64,000 nt of DNA, from assembly GCF_030732845.1 (NCBI RefSeq), contig NZ_JASHKA010000021.1:50541-114540 (forward strand), in the 5' to 3' direction. The notes beneath the pieces were generated by a model. The model was given only the letters and a program-made list of their open reading frames with translations, had not been told where the DNA came from and did not search any database. Made by a program: the position numbers and the translations under genes. Shown here piece by piece: positions 25,623-34,946 of this stretch. Within the stretch, counting starts at the first letter, position 1, and each line of letters opens with the position of its first letter. This DNA is from Roseibium sp. MMSF_3544 (GTDB lineage: Bacteria; Pseudomonadota; Alphaproteobacteria; Rhizobiales; Stappiaceae).

Positions 25623-26699
25623 ATGCATTTCAAAACAACCGTAGCCGGCCTTTTGGCGGCGACAATGCTCGCCGGAGCCGGAGCCGCACAAGCGGAAACT
25701 CTGCGTCTCTTGACCTGGGGATCCTATGCTCCGGAAGATCTCATCGAAAAGTTTGAAAAAGAATATCCGGATATCGAGGTCGAAGTCACGTTCTCGAACA
25801 ACGAGGAAATGATCGCAAAGCTGCGCGCAACCGGTGGTGCCGGTTTCGATCTTGCGCAGCCTAGCCACGACCGGATCTACGCCGCGCAGCTCGAGTATGA
25901 CATCTACAAGCCGCTGGATCTGTCGAAGATCGACACCTCCGTCATGGAAGCCAAACTGCTTGACGGCGTGAAGGCCAACACCACCATCGAAGGTGAGGTC
26001 TATGCCGTACCGCACCAGTGGGGCACATCCGGTCTGATGGCCGACAAGACAAAGGCGCCGAACCTGAAAAGCTGGGCCGATCTTTGTAACCCGGAATACC
26101 AGGGCAAGACGTCCATGCGCCTGAAGCGCACGATCCTGCTCGGCACAGCGTTCTCGATGGGCGAAGACCCCTTTGCAGCCTATTCCGACCTTGAAAAATA
26201 TCAGGGCATTCTGGACAAGGTCGCGGACAAGCTGATTGAGTGCAAGGCCAACATCAAGGCCTATTGGAACAGCGGTGACGACCTGTCGGCCATGATGTTG
26301 TCGGGCGAAATCGTCGGCTCCGAAACCTGGGACTCCACGGCCTATAAACTCTTCGACCAGAACGAAAACATTGTCTTCGTTCCGCCGAAAGAAGGAGCGC
26401 TTGCCTGGATCGACACGTTTGCTCTTCCGCGCAAGGGCAAGGCCGACGATGCCGCTTACAAGTGGATCAATTTCGTGCTGCGTCCCGAGAACGTGACTGC
26501 AATGTCCTCAAGCACAGGCGCGATTGCCGCCGTCAAGGGCGGTCAGGATCTGCTGCCGGAAGATAAGAAGGCTGCCGTGAATGCTGCGTTCACACCCGAG
26601 GACATCGACAATCTGAAATTCTTTGCCAACATTCCTCCCGGTGTTGAGGACATGGAAGGCAGGACCCTCGAAAAAATCAAGGCTGCGACCGGCGGCTGA
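25623..26699 (+). CDS. Spermidine/putrescine-type ABC transporter periplasmic binding protein
   Basis: 358-residue PotD-like receptor with signal peptide (MHFKTTVAGLLAATMLAGAG...AQAET). The mature start LRLLTWGSYAPEDLIEKFEKEY is the hallmark of this family, and EDPFAAYSDLEKYQGILDKV and MLSGEIVGSETWDSTAYKL follow. ATG at 25623 has a GAGGAGG-like site. The family binds polyamines, but homologues also carry betaines, opines and other cationic or amino compounds; the neighbouring oxidases fit an amine-containing substrate. A strong hairpin follows its stop. Confidence 0.9.
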   Translation: MHFKTTVAGLLAATMLAGAGAAQAETLRLLTWGSYAPEDLIEKFEKEYPDIEVEVTFSNNEEMIAKLRATGGAGFDLAQPSHDRIYAAQLEYDIYKPLDLSKIDTSVMEAKLLDGVKANTTIEGEVYAVPHQWGTSGLMADKTKAPNLKSWADLCNPEYQGKTSMRLKRTILLGTAFSMGEDPFAAYSDLEKYQGILDKVADKLIECKANIKAYWNSGDDLSAMMLSGEIVGSETWDSTAYKLFDQNENIVFVPPKEGALAWIDTFALPRKGKADDAAYKWINFVLRPENVTAMSSSTGAIAAVKGGQDLLPEDKKAAVNAAFTPEDIDNLKFFANIPPGVEDMEGRTLEKIKAATGG

Positions 26700-26707
26700 T
26701 TGATGAC

Positions 26708-26726
26708 GGGCCGGGTCTCCCGGCCC
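26708..26726. terminator. Intercistronic hairpin after binding-protein gene
   Basis: GGGCCGGG (26708-26715) and CCCGGCCC (26719-26726) form a perfect 8-bp stem with a 3-base loop, eight bases after the binding-protein stop. It precedes the ATPase gene of the same operon and probably lets the binding protein be made in excess. Confidence 0.6.
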
Positions 26727-26819
26727 TGAACAAAAAGAGTAAGAACGCTTAAAATATGGGGGATGCCGCGGAAACCCGGTATCCCCCCAACTTTCTGACC
26801 TTCCAGTTGGCGTGCCCCA

Positions 26820-27941
26820 ATGACAGACAATTCCACCTACGATCTTGAAGCCATCGGTGTCTCCAAGAACTTCGGCACCTTTCGTGCGGTCAAGGAGGTC
26901 TCCTTCGACATTCCGAGCGGATCGTTCTTTTCCATTCTCGGGCCGTCCGGATGCGGCAAGACCACGCTCATGCGCATGATAGCCGGCTTTGAAGAGCCCT
27001 CGGGCGGCGACATCAAGATCAAGGGAAAGTCGGTGCTCGGCACGCCACCGAACAAGCGCAACGTCAAAATGGTGTTCCAGCACCTGGCGCTGTTTCCGAT
27101 GATGAACGTCTACGAGAACATCGCCTACGGCCTCAGATGCAACGGTGTCGGCACCGCCGAAATCAAGCGCAAGGTCCAGGACGTGCTGGACCGCATCGCC
27201 TTGCCGGATGTTGCGGAGCGCGAAATCCACCAGCTCTCCGGAGGCCAGAAGCAGCGCATCGCAATTGCCCGCTGCATGGTGCTCGACCCGGATGTGTTGC
27301 TTCTTGACGAACCGCTTGGCGCCCTCGATCTGAAGCTGCGCGAGGCCATGAAGATCGAACTCAAGCTTTTGCAGCACCAGTTCAACACCACGTTCGTTTA
27401 CATCACCCACGACCAGTCCGAAGCTTTGGTGATGTCGGACAATGTCGCCATCATGAACCAGGGTGAATTTGAACAGATCGGCACACCGCAAGACCTATAT
27501 CACCACCCGAAAACCGCGTTCGTTGCCGGCTTCGTCGGCGACAGCAACCGCTGGTCCGGTGTTGTGAAAGCGAGTGATGGCACCGGCGGCAAGGTCGAAA
27601 CGGAACAAGGCCTGCCGATGAGCTTTTCGTCCGCCGGAAAACAGGCCATCCAGGAAGGTTCCAGAGTCACCATTTTTGTCCGGCCGGAATTCATCAAGAC
27701 TGTCCGGCCTAGCGAGGCAGAATCGACTGCAGAAGCCGGCGACAACCGGATGGAGGGCGTGGTCGACAGCCTGCTTTTCAACGGTGCAAACAGCCGCGTC
27801 CTCGTGCGCACCGGCAGCGGTGAACTGGTCGAGTCCGACGTGACGCTGACCGGCGACAACGACCTGAAACCGGGCGAAGACGTGCAACTGGTCTGGTCGT
27901 CCCGGCAGGCAATGTGCTTTGCCGATCAGGGGAGCGCGTAA
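26820..27941 (+). CDS. Spermidine/putrescine-type ABC transporter ATP-binding protein
   Basis: 373-residue PotA-like ATPase: Walker A GPSGCGKTTLMRM, Q-loop VFQHLALFPMMNVYENIAYG, signature LSGGQKQRIAIARC, Walker B LLLDEPLGALD, switch His in YITHDQSEAL, and a C-terminal TOBE domain from about residue 285. Energises uptake by the adjacent permeases. Its stop overlaps the next start (TAATG). Confidence 0.93.
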   Translation: MTDNSTYDLEAIGVSKNFGTFRAVKEVSFDIPSGSFFSILGPSGCGKTTLMRMIAGFEEPSGGDIKIKGKSVLGTPPNKRNVKMVFQHLALFPMMNVYENIAYGLRCNGVGTAEIKRKVQDVLDRIALPDVAEREIHQLSGGQKQRIAIARCMVLDPDVLLLDEPLGALDLKLREAMKIELKLLQHQFNTTFVYITHDQSEALVMSDNVAIMNQGEFEQIGTPQDLYHHPKTAFVAGFVGDSNRWSGVVKASDGTGGKVETEQGLPMSFSSAGKQAIQEGSRVTIFVRPEFIKTVRPSEAESTAEAGDNRMEGVVDSLLFNGANSRVLVRTGSGELVESDVTLTGDNDLKPGEDVQLVWSSRQAMCFADQGSA

Positions 27942-28810
27942 TGCAGAACAAGGATATCAAGCGGCTCTCGCTCTTCCTGCTGTTCGCGCCCTTTGCGCTC
28001 TGGATCATTCTTCTGATCATCCTGCCGCATATCGGCATGGTGATCCTGTCGCTGAAGGAAAAGGTTGCTCCGCGCGTCTACGAGTACAGTTTTGCCAACT
28101 ACTTGGAATTTCTGAACGAACCGATCTACTGGAATACGCTCCTGCGAACCGGTTCAATGTCGTTGCTCGTCACGGCGCTGGCGCTTCTGATCGGATTTCC
28201 GATCGCCTACTACATTGCCAAAATCGCCGGCCCGCGCTCCCGGGGCGGTTTGTTTTTGCTGTGTCTCATTCCGCTTTGGGTCAGCGACCTGATCCGTGCA
28301 TTCGGTTGGATCCTGCTCTTGCGCGAAACAGGCGTTATCTCGAATTTTCTGCAATGGACCGGTCTGGTCGGCGCACCGGTCGAGTTCCTCTATAACGACG
28401 TCGCCGTGATCATCGGCCTGACCTACACGGTGATCCTGTTCATGATCGTACCGCTGGTCTCAACGCTTGATGGCATGGACAATTCCATGATCGAGGCGGG
28501 CTACAATCTTGGCGGCAACGGCTTCACAGTGCTGCGTCGGATCATCGTCCCCTACGCGATGCCCGGTATCGTCGCCGGCTGCATCGTCACTTTCATGCTG
28601 ACCGCGGGATCCTATCTGACACCAATCCTGCTCGGCGGCAAAAACTCAAGCTGGTTCACCGAGCAGATCTACAACCAGTTCATCACCCGCTTCAATTGGG
28701 AGGGCGGGGCTGCCTTTGGCATGCTGCTCCTGCTCTTCACGTCCCTCGTCATCTGGCTCGGCCTGAAGTTGAGTGGGCAGACGCTGGCCAACACCGTCGC
28801 CAAGAGCTGA
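27941..28810 (+). CDS. Spermidine/putrescine-type ABC transporter permease (PotB-like)
   Basis: 289-residue inner-membrane permease with about six membrane helices. The EAA loop is seen in NSMIEAGYNLGGNGFTVLRRI, which docks on the ATPase. The large first periplasmic loop (EYSFANYLEFLNEPIYWNTL) is typical of PotB. Start overlaps the ATPase stop by one base. Confidence 0.92.
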   Translation: MQNKDIKRLSLFLLFAPFALWIILLIILPHIGMVILSLKEKVAPRVYEYSFANYLEFLNEPIYWNTLLRTGSMSLLVTALALLIGFPIAYYIAKIAGPRSRGGLFLLCLIPLWVSDLIRAFGWILLLRETGVISNFLQWTGLVGAPVEFLYNDVAVIIGLTYTVILFMIVPLVSTLDGMDNSMIEAGYNLGGNGFTVLRRIIVPYAMPGIVAGCIVTFMLTAGSYLTPILLGGKNSSWFTEQIYNQFITRFNWEGGAAFGMLLLLFTSLVIWLGLKLSGQTLANTVAKS

Positions 28811-28821
28811 GGAGGACGATC

Positions 28822-29682
28822 ATGCTTGCGCAAAACAAGACCACGCCGTTCCTTCTCGGATACCGGCTCTATGTGGTGGCCTTCTTCATCTTCCTGGCGG
28901 CGCCACTCATTTCCGCCGGTGCTTTTGCCTTCAATGACAGTCTTTTCCCCGCCTTACCGTGGCAGGGTTTCACGCTGGACTGGTTCTTTGGCGACACGGA
29001 GCCAAAGCTCGGCATGTTCCACGACCGGCGGCTGCTGCAAGGGCTCTACTACTCCTTCGTCATTGCGATCTTCGTGTCGGCTCTCTCGGTTTTTGTCGGA
29101 ACGACGAATGCGTTCCTGTTCGTTCGCGGCGAATTTCCGGGAAAGAACTTTTTCTACATCCTGATGGTGGTGCCGCTGGTCATCCCAGGCGTGATCCTTG
29201 GTATTTCCATCCTGGTGCTAGCAAGCGATACAGCCAACTATGTCGAGAACCGCTTCGACCTTGAACTGGAGTTCCTCAGGCCCGGACTCATGCTTGTGGT
29301 GCTGGGGCAGTTTTCGTTCATTGCGACAATCACGTCCCTGGTGATCACAGCAAGACTGAAGAAATTCGATGCGACCATGGAAGAAGCGGCATTCAACCTT
29401 GGGGCATCCAGAGCCCGCGTGCTGCGTACGATCACCCTTCCGTTCCTGCGCCCGGCAATGATCGCAGCCGGCATCGTTGCCTTTCTGGTTTCGTTCGAGA
29501 ACTTCAACACAACCCTGTTCCTGGTCGGATCTGAAGCCCCTTTGACAATCACGATGTATGACCGCATGGCCAAGGTCGGTTCGACACCGGTTCTGAATGC
29601 GGTTTCCTTCTTCCTGATGGTGGGCTCAGGTTTGCTTGCGCTCTTGTCAATCGTGGTTCAACGCGACAAGTCGGCCCGATAA
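28822..29682 (+). CDS. Spermidine/putrescine-type ABC transporter permease (PotC-like)
   Basis: 286-residue second permease, six or so membrane helices, with EAA loop MEEAAFNLGASRARVLRTI. Starts 11 bases after the first permease with a GGAGG ribosome site. Completes a four-gene importer with the binding protein and ATPase upstream. Confidence 0.92.
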   Translation: MLAQNKTTPFLLGYRLYVVAFFIFLAAPLISAGAFAFNDSLFPALPWQGFTLDWFFGDTEPKLGMFHDRRLLQGLYYSFVIAIFVSALSVFVGTTNAFLFVRGEFPGKNFFYILMVVPLVIPGVILGISILVLASDTANYVENRFDLELEFLRPGLMLVVLGQFSFIATITSLVITARLKKFDATMEEAAFNLGASRARVLRTITLPFLRPAMIAAGIVAFLVSFENFNTTLFLVGSEAPLTITMYDRMAKVGSTPVLNAVSFFLMVGSGLLALLSIVVQRDKSAR

Positions 29683-29709
29683 ATCCAGGTGAGTGGATTG
29701 AACACGAAC

Positions 29710-31332
29710 ATGACCGAATTCGACTTTGTCATCGTCGGAGCAGGATCGGCCGGGGCAGTTGTTGCGGACCGTCTCTCTGAAAGCGGTAAGTACTCCGTCT
29801 GTGTATTGGAAGCCGGTGGATCGGATCTGAACTTCTGGATCTGGATGCCCATCGGCTACGGCAAAGCCTTCTATAACCGACACATCAATTGGATGTACCA
29901 AACCGAACCAGATCCTGGCCTCAACGATCGTTCCGGGTATTGGCCGCGCGGCAAGGTTCTGGGCGGATCGAGTTCCATCAACGCGATGGTCTATATCCGC
30001 GGTCAGCATGCCGACTTCGAAGACTGGAAGGCGATGGGCAACCCGGGCTGGGGCTGGGACGACGTCCTACCCTACTTCCGACGCTCTGAAACCAACGACG
30101 CCGGCCCTTGCGAGTATCGCGGCGGCGACGGTCCGCTGCACGTTTCCAGCATGACGAAGGACGTTCACCCACTCTGCACAAACTTCCTGGACGCAGCTGT
30201 TGAAGCCGGATTCAAACGGAACCCCGACTTCAATGGCGCTGACCAGGAAGGTGTCGGCCTTTACCAGATAACCGCCAAAGACGGTTTTCGAATGTCGACT
30301 GCGCGCGCCTATCTGTCGCGCGCAAAGAGACGCCCGAATGTCACTGTCATCACCAGGGCCCACACGACACGGCTCATTGTGAAGGATGGGCGCGTGACCG
30401 GCGCCATCTACAGCAGCAACGGTGAGGAGACAGAGATCAGGGCCAGACGGGAAGTTGTCCTGTGTGCAGGCGCCGTCAACTCACCCCAGATCCTGATGCT
30501 TTCCGGTATCGGTGATGGCAATGCGCTTCAGGCCATGGGCATTGAAACTGCGCTCCACCGCCCGGCAGTCGGCAGAAACCTCCAAGACCATCTTGGCCAC
30601 GACTATCTCTATAAATCGAGGGTGCCGACGCTGAACCAGCAGCTCTATCCCTGGTGGGGCAAGCTCTTTCAAGGCATCCGTTACGTGCTTACGCGCCGCG
30701 GTCCGCTGTCGCTGAGCGTCAATCAGGCCGGCGGATTTGTGAAGAGCAATCCGGATTGTGCACGGCCGAACATGCAGCTTTATTTTTCGCCGGTGAGTTA
30801 CACAAAGGCGCCGAAGGGCAAGCGGCCGTTGATGAACCCGGATCCGTTCCCCGGCTTTCTGCTTGGCATGCAGCCGACCCGCCCAACCAGTCGCGGACAT
30901 ATTGGATTGCGCTCCAAGGATCCGTTCGACACACCGGAAATTCACCCGAATTCGCTTAGCACCAACCACGACCTCAACGAGATGATCGAAGGTTGCAAGC
31001 TAATGCGAAGGATCGCCTCCAGCCCGGCTCTTCAGTCCGTCATCGCGGAAGAGATCAGCCCGGGTCCGGAGATCCAGTCGGACGAGGAAATGCTCGAAGA
31101 TGTCCGCAACCGGTGTTCGACCGTCTTTCATCCCGTAAGCACCTGCCGAATGGGCCCTGACGAGACTGAGAACGTCGTGGATGCACGTTTGAAAGTCTAT
31201 GGTATCGAGGGTCTGCGCATCGTCGATGCCTCGATTTTCCCTACCGTGACGTCCGGCAACACCAATGCCCCTGCGATCATGGTCGGCGAAAAAGGGGCAG
31301 ACCTGATCCTAGAAGACACAAAGGCAGCGTAG
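29710..31332 (+). CDS. GMC-family FAD oxidoreductase (choline dehydrogenase-like)
   Basis: 540-residue glucose-methanol-choline oxidoreductase, which oxidises a primary alcohol to an aldehyde. FAD-binding FVIVGAGSAGAVVADRLSE at the N-terminus, GMC signature PRGKVLGGSSSINAMVYIRG, second signature region CAGAVNSPQILMLSGIG and the catalytic His in TVFHPVSTCRMG with the C-terminal VTSGNTNAPAIMVGEKG. A GTG at 29689 is an alternative start. By context it could produce the aldehyde used by the aldehyde dehydrogenase at 21293-22786. Choline itself is only one candidate: no betaine aldehyde dehydrogenase or BetI-type regulator is adjacent. Confidence 0.87.
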   Translation: MTEFDFVIVGAGSAGAVVADRLSESGKYSVCVLEAGGSDLNFWIWMPIGYGKAFYNRHINWMYQTEPDPGLNDRSGYWPRGKVLGGSSSINAMVYIRGQHADFEDWKAMGNPGWGWDDVLPYFRRSETNDAGPCEYRGGDGPLHVSSMTKDVHPLCTNFLDAAVEAGFKRNPDFNGADQEGVGLYQITAKDGFRMSTARAYLSRAKRRPNVTVITRAHTTRLIVKDGRVTGAIYSSNGEETEIRARREVVLCAGAVNSPQILMLSGIGDGNALQAMGIETALHRPAVGRNLQDHLGHDYLYKSRVPTLNQQLYPWWGKLFQGIRYVLTRRGPLSLSVNQAGGFVKSNPDCARPNMQLYFSPVSYTKAPKGKRPLMNPDPFPGFLLGMQPTRPTSRGHIGLRSKDPFDTPEIHPNSLSTNHDLNEMIEGCKLMRRIASSPALQSVIAEEISPGPEIQSDEEMLEDVRNRCSTVFHPVSTCRMGPDETENVVDARLKVYGIEGLRIVDASIFPTVTSGNTNAPAIMVGEKGADLILEDTKAA

Positions 31333-31339
31333 TCACGGC

Positions 31340-32638
31340 ATGCAGGCGGAGCTTTTCACGAACGACTACAAAACGACGCCATATTGGCAGGATCTTGCAC
31401 CGCAGGTGGACCTGCCTGATACCGATCTGCCCGATGAGATCGACGTCCTGGTCGTTGGAGCAGGCTACACCGGCCTGAACGCTGCACTCCAGACAAGCCG
31501 CGAAGGTCTTGGGACCCTGGTCATAGATGCGGAACACCCCGGATGGGGCTGTTCAATGCGCAATGGCGGCCAACTCTCAACCAGTCTCAAGCCGTCCTTT
31601 TCCAAGCTTGCGCGCAGATACGGAAAGGAGCACGCCACGGCGCTCTGTGAGGAAGGCCAGGCCTCTCTCGATTATATGCACACGCTCTCGGCAGAGAGCG
31701 GTTTTGACATCGGGCTGAATGAAGTTGGACGCTTCCACGGGGCGCACAAGCCGCACCTTTACGAAGCGCTTGCGCGCGATTGCAAAGCTGGACACCCGGT
31801 CTGGAAAACAGACGCATTCATGGTTTCCGAAGCTGAAATGGCGGCGGAACTCGGGACCGAGGCCTACCATGGGGGCATGGTTCTGCCCCGGCATTGCAGC
31901 ATCGACGTTTCGAAATACCTACCCTCCCTGCTTCAAAACACCCTTGTCGCGGGCGCGATGGTCAAGGCGGGATGCCGCGCCCTTTCGATCGAGCGTATCG
32001 GCAACGGATTCAAGGTTCTGACAAGTGAAGGAAGTCTGAAGGCCGGCAAGGTGATCCTGGCAACCAACGGCTATTCAGGATCTCTGTCTCCGTGGCACCA
32101 GCGCCGCATCATCCCGATCGGGTCCTATGTGATTGCGACGGAGGAGATTCCGAAGGAAACGGTCGACCGGCTGTTCCCAACAGATCGCATACTCTCCGAT
32201 ACACGCAAGCTGGTCTACTATTACAGGCTGACGCCCGACCGGAAGCGGCTTCTGTTCGGCGGTCGCGTCTCCTTGAGCGAGTCCGATCCGCACAGCAGCG
32301 CCGCCAAGCTGCACCAGGATATGGTCGCCCTCTTTCCCGATCTCGGCACAACCCGGATCAGCCACGCCTGGATGGGATTTGTCGGTTACACGTTCGACAC
32401 GCTTGCCCATTGCGGTGAAGACAACGGCCTTTACTTCGCAGCTGGATATTGCGGCTCCGGGGTTGGTATGGCCAGCTACCTTGGCATGCGCATGGGCCAC
32501 AAGGCTTCAGGTCGTGAAAGTGCTCCGTCGGCATTCGAAAAGATTTCGTTCCCGACCCGCCCGCTTTACGCGGGCAATCCCTGGTTTCTGGCACCTTCCA
32601 TCCTGGTCTACCGGATGCGGGATCGCCTCGGCATCTGA
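31340..32638 (+). CDS. FAD-dependent amine oxidoreductase (DadA/PuuB-like)
   Basis: 432-residue D-amino-acid-oxidase-fold flavoprotein. Dinucleotide-binding DVLVVGAGYTGLNAALQ near residue 33, GWGCSMRNGGQLSTS, CSIDVSKYLPSLL, and the C-terminal WMGFVGYTFDTLAHCGE and YCGSGVGMASYLG. This pattern is close to gamma-glutamylputrescine oxidase and related oxidases of secondary amines. Starts seven bases after the GMC gene, so it belongs to the MocR-linked operon. The amine substrate is unknown; polyamine-derived or N-alkyl amino acids are reasonable guesses given the importer. Confidence 0.85.
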   Translation: MQAELFTNDYKTTPYWQDLAPQVDLPDTDLPDEIDVLVVGAGYTGLNAALQTSREGLGTLVIDAEHPGWGCSMRNGGQLSTSLKPSFSKLARRYGKEHATALCEEGQASLDYMHTLSAESGFDIGLNEVGRFHGAHKPHLYEALARDCKAGHPVWKTDAFMVSEAEMAAELGTEAYHGGMVLPRHCSIDVSKYLPSLLQNTLVAGAMVKAGCRALSIERIGNGFKVLTSEGSLKAGKVILATNGYSGSLSPWHQRRIIPIGSYVIATEEIPKETVDRLFPTDRILSDTRKLVYYYRLTPDRKRLLFGGRVSLSESDPHSSAAKLHQDMVALFPDLGTTRISHAWMGFVGYTFDTLAHCGEDNGLYFAAGYCGSGVGMASYLGMRMGHKASGRESAPSAFEKISFPTRPLYAGNPWFLAPSILVYRMRDRLGI

Positions 32639-32729
32639 CGGGAACACGCGGCCACCTCCGGCACGAACGCATTGAGCATCGTGCGAGGCTTTAGTAACGT
32701 TCTCGGAGTGTCATCAGGCGGAACGGCAT

Positions 32730-33872
32730 ATGCGGCAGTTTGGAACCAGGCGGTTCAATGGATGGATCGGTGCCTTTCTATTTCTCCTGACCCTGCTTTT
32801 GTTTTCCATCTCCGGGAATGCACAGACCGGTCCGGCGGCAACGTGCCCCAAAACCGCGAACACCGGGGTAGGCGCCGAGTTTTCCGGCGACAAGACCGTG
32901 GCGATCATCACGCCGCCCACGACGGACGAGCCGACAAAGGTTCAGGTGACGCTCGACATTGAGTGGATCGATACCATCAGCGACATCACCGACAGTTTTC
33001 GCCTGCACGGCCGCCTGAAACTGTCCTGGTGCGACCCAAGGGTGCCTTACAAGGAAACGGGAGACGGCGTCCGCAACGTTTACGTCGACAACCAGGCGAC
33101 CGCGGTGCTGCGCGAAATCTGGATCCCCGACGTAATCTTCGGCAACGGAACCGCTGCCCGGACAATTCTCGATTTCGCCGTCACAGTCGACCAGAACCAC
33201 AAGGTCGAATATACGGAATCCTTCACGACCATTCTGAAAACGAGCATCGATTCCAGCCGATACCCCTTTGACGACCAGGTCCTGAACATCCGCATCAAAT
33301 CCTTCTCTTATGACTTGTCCCAGGTCGAACTGGTCCCGCTTTTGAGAAGCACGCCGATCGATACCGATCTGATCGTGCCGTCCTGGCGGATTGACAGCAT
33401 CGGCGCGTTGGAACCTTCCGTCTTCACGGAGAACACCGGAACAGATTTCGCCGTGCTGGTTGCCGGCGTTGAGATCTCACGCGTGTCTGGACCCCTCTAC
33501 ATCAGAATGCTTTTGCCGCAGATGCTGGTCACATTGGCAAGTTTTTCCGTTTTCTGGATGCGATCTGCCTCAACCGGACGGCACGCGATTACCTTCACTG
33601 CAATCCTGACCAATATCGCCTTCAGCAACATCACTATGCGTCAGCATCCCGAAGTTCCCGAGTTGACGTTTCCCGAACTTGTCTCGCTGTTTTCGCTGGC
33701 GGTTCTCTTTTGCGTCGTCATAACCAACACAGTGGTGGAGTATCTCACGGGACGGAACAGGGACGATCTTGTCGTCCGTGTCGACCGATATGCGCCCTTG
33801 ATATTTATTCCGGTTTACATTCTGGGAATTCTGGCGCTCAAGATGCAGATCGACGCTTTCGGCTTGTGGTAA
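32730..33872 (+). CDS. Bacterial pentameric ligand-gated ion channel (Cys-loop receptor family)
   Basis: 380-residue channel subunit that should assemble as a pentamer in the inner membrane with its ligand-binding domain in the periplasm. A signal peptide (residues 1-32, ending SGNAQ) is followed by an all-beta domain with the family markers IWIPDVIFGN (WxPD) and YPFDDQ (the Pro-loop), without the animal disulphide. M1 is YIRMLLPQMLVTLASF, M2 covers HAITFTAILTNIAFSNIT, then M3 (about LVSLFSLAVLFCVVITNTVV), a short loop TGRNRDDL as in other bacterial channels, and M4 (APLIFIPVYILGILAL). It follows the amine oxidase gene by 91 bases on the same strand and overlaps the convergent LysR gene by 35 bases. 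Confidence 0.92.
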   Translation: MRQFGTRRFNGWIGAFLFLLTLLLFSISGNAQTGPAATCPKTANTGVGAEFSGDKTVAIITPPTTDEPTKVQVTLDIEWIDTISDITDSFRLHGRLKLSWCDPRVPYKETGDGVRNVYVDNQATAVLREIWIPDVIFGNGTAARTILDFAVTVDQNHKVEYTESFTTILKTSIDSSRYPFDDQVLNIRIKSFSYDLSQVELVPLLRSTPIDTDLIVPSWRIDSIGALEPSVFTENTGTDFAVLVAGVEISRVSGPLYIRMLLPQMLVTLASFSVFWMRSASTGRHAITFTAILTNIAFSNITMRQHPEVPELTFPELVSLFSLAVLFCVVITNTVVEYLTGRNRDDLVVRVDRYAPLIFIPVYILGILALKMQIDAFGLW

Positions 33873-34851
33873 CGCGAGGTCCGGGCTGGATGGCGTTCAG
33901 CCGCGGTTTGCTCTGTCCCAACCTATCTGACGCTTGCCTTTCCGCCACTGTACCCTGGGCAACAATCCAGTCGCGCACTTTTCGGCAATTCTCATCCAGG
34001 GCCTTGGACCTTGATGAGACCAGATAGTAGTTGTTCCCGGTCCTGAAGGTGTGGTTCGTCACTTTCTTGAGCCGCCCGTTCTTCACAAACACATCCACCA
34101 GATGCCGCCATCCGAGTGCGACCGCATCGCCGTCGAGCGCCATTTGCAGGACCGCCACATACTCATTTGCACGAGATCCCCGGACCTGATGCGCACCGCT
34201 CACACCTGCCGATCTGAGCCAGTCCTTCCAGGTGGCCGCATAGCGGTAGGGTTCATCGAGATGCGCCAGGTGATGGTTCAACAACTCGTGCGCATGCTCC
34301 GGCGTACCGTGCGCCTCAAGATATCTTGGCGATGCAACAGCAATCACTTCCTCCGTGTCGAACTGATCGCAAATGTAACCTGGCCAGTTCTTCGGCCGGC
34401 CACCTCGAATGCCAAGTGGAATATCCTCAGCCTCGATATCAAGATCCCTGTCCGCCGTGTGGAGCCGCAATTCAATGTCGGGAAGGTCCGTGCGCATGAG
34501 CTGAAGGCGCGGGGCAATCCAAAGCGTTGCAAATGCAGTCGACACCGACAGCGTGACGACATCGTCCGCCGGTTTGGTCCTTACGGAGTTGATACTCTCT
34601 GCGAGCTGAGAAAGGGTCTTCGACACGTCTTCATGAAACCGGGTCCCGGCGATTGTCAGGCTGACTTCGCGATGTCGCCGCTCAAAAAGAGGTTGGCCGA
34701 CGTCGGTTTCAAGAGCCCTGATCGCGTAGGAAACAGCCGACTGGGTCATGCCCAGCTCCTGACCGGCCCTGGTAAAGGATCCAAGACGTCCGGCCGCTTC
34801 GAAGGCGACCAGCCCGCGGAAGGACGGGAGCAGTCGGCGATAGTTTGTCAT
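33838..34851 (-). CDS. LysR-family transcriptional regulator (GcvA-like)
   Basis: 337 residues. The N-terminal HTH (SFRGLVAFEAAGRLGSFTRA, LGMTQSAVSYAIRALE, LFERRHREVSLTIAG) is followed by a substrate-binding-protein-like effector domain (VTLSVSTAFATLWIAPRL, IPLGIRGGRPKNWPGY, VAVLQMALDGDAVALGW) of the GcvA type. It is divergent from the MttB-family gene, 95 bases apart, and so probably regulates that operon. Its 3' end overlaps the ion channel gene on the other strand. Confidence 0.88.
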   Translation of the reverse strand: MTNYRRLLPSFRGLVAFEAAGRLGSFTRAGQELGMTQSAVSYAIRALETDVGQPLFERRHREVSLTIAGTRFHEDVSKTLSQLAESINSVRTKPADDVVTLSVSTAFATLWIAPRLQLMRTDLPDIELRLHTADRDLDIEAEDIPLGIRGGRPKNWPGYICDQFDTEEVIAVASPRYLEAHGTPEHAHELLNHHLAHLDEPYRYAATWKDWLRSAGVSGAHQVRGSRANEYVAVLQMALDGDAVALGWRHLVDVFVKNGRLKKVTNHTFRTGNNYYLVSSRSKALDENCRKVRDWIVAQGTVAERQASDRLGQSKPRLNAIQPGPRVTTSRKRRSAS

Positions 34852-34872
34852 AAAAAAACCTTATGCCAAACA

Positions 34873-34884
34873 TGAGAATTTTCA
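34873..34884. promoter_or_regulatory. Imperfect palindrome in LysR/MttB divergent region
   Basis: TGAGAATTTTCA is a near-palindrome (five of six pairs) located 22 bases upstream of the LysR start and 63 before the MttB gene. It is a candidate LysR site, offered with low certainty. Confidence 0.35.
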
Positions 34885-34946
34885 AGCATCACAAGGGTCA
34901 GAATGCAGTTTAGCATCGATTATTGAGATGTTAGCGGGAGGAAAAC

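Noticed and set aside
29710..31332. Classical choline-to-betaine (bet) operon
   Set aside because: The GMC enzyme resembles choline dehydrogenase, but the importer, MocR regulator, enolase-type dehydratase and amine oxidase around it do not fit the bet arrangement.
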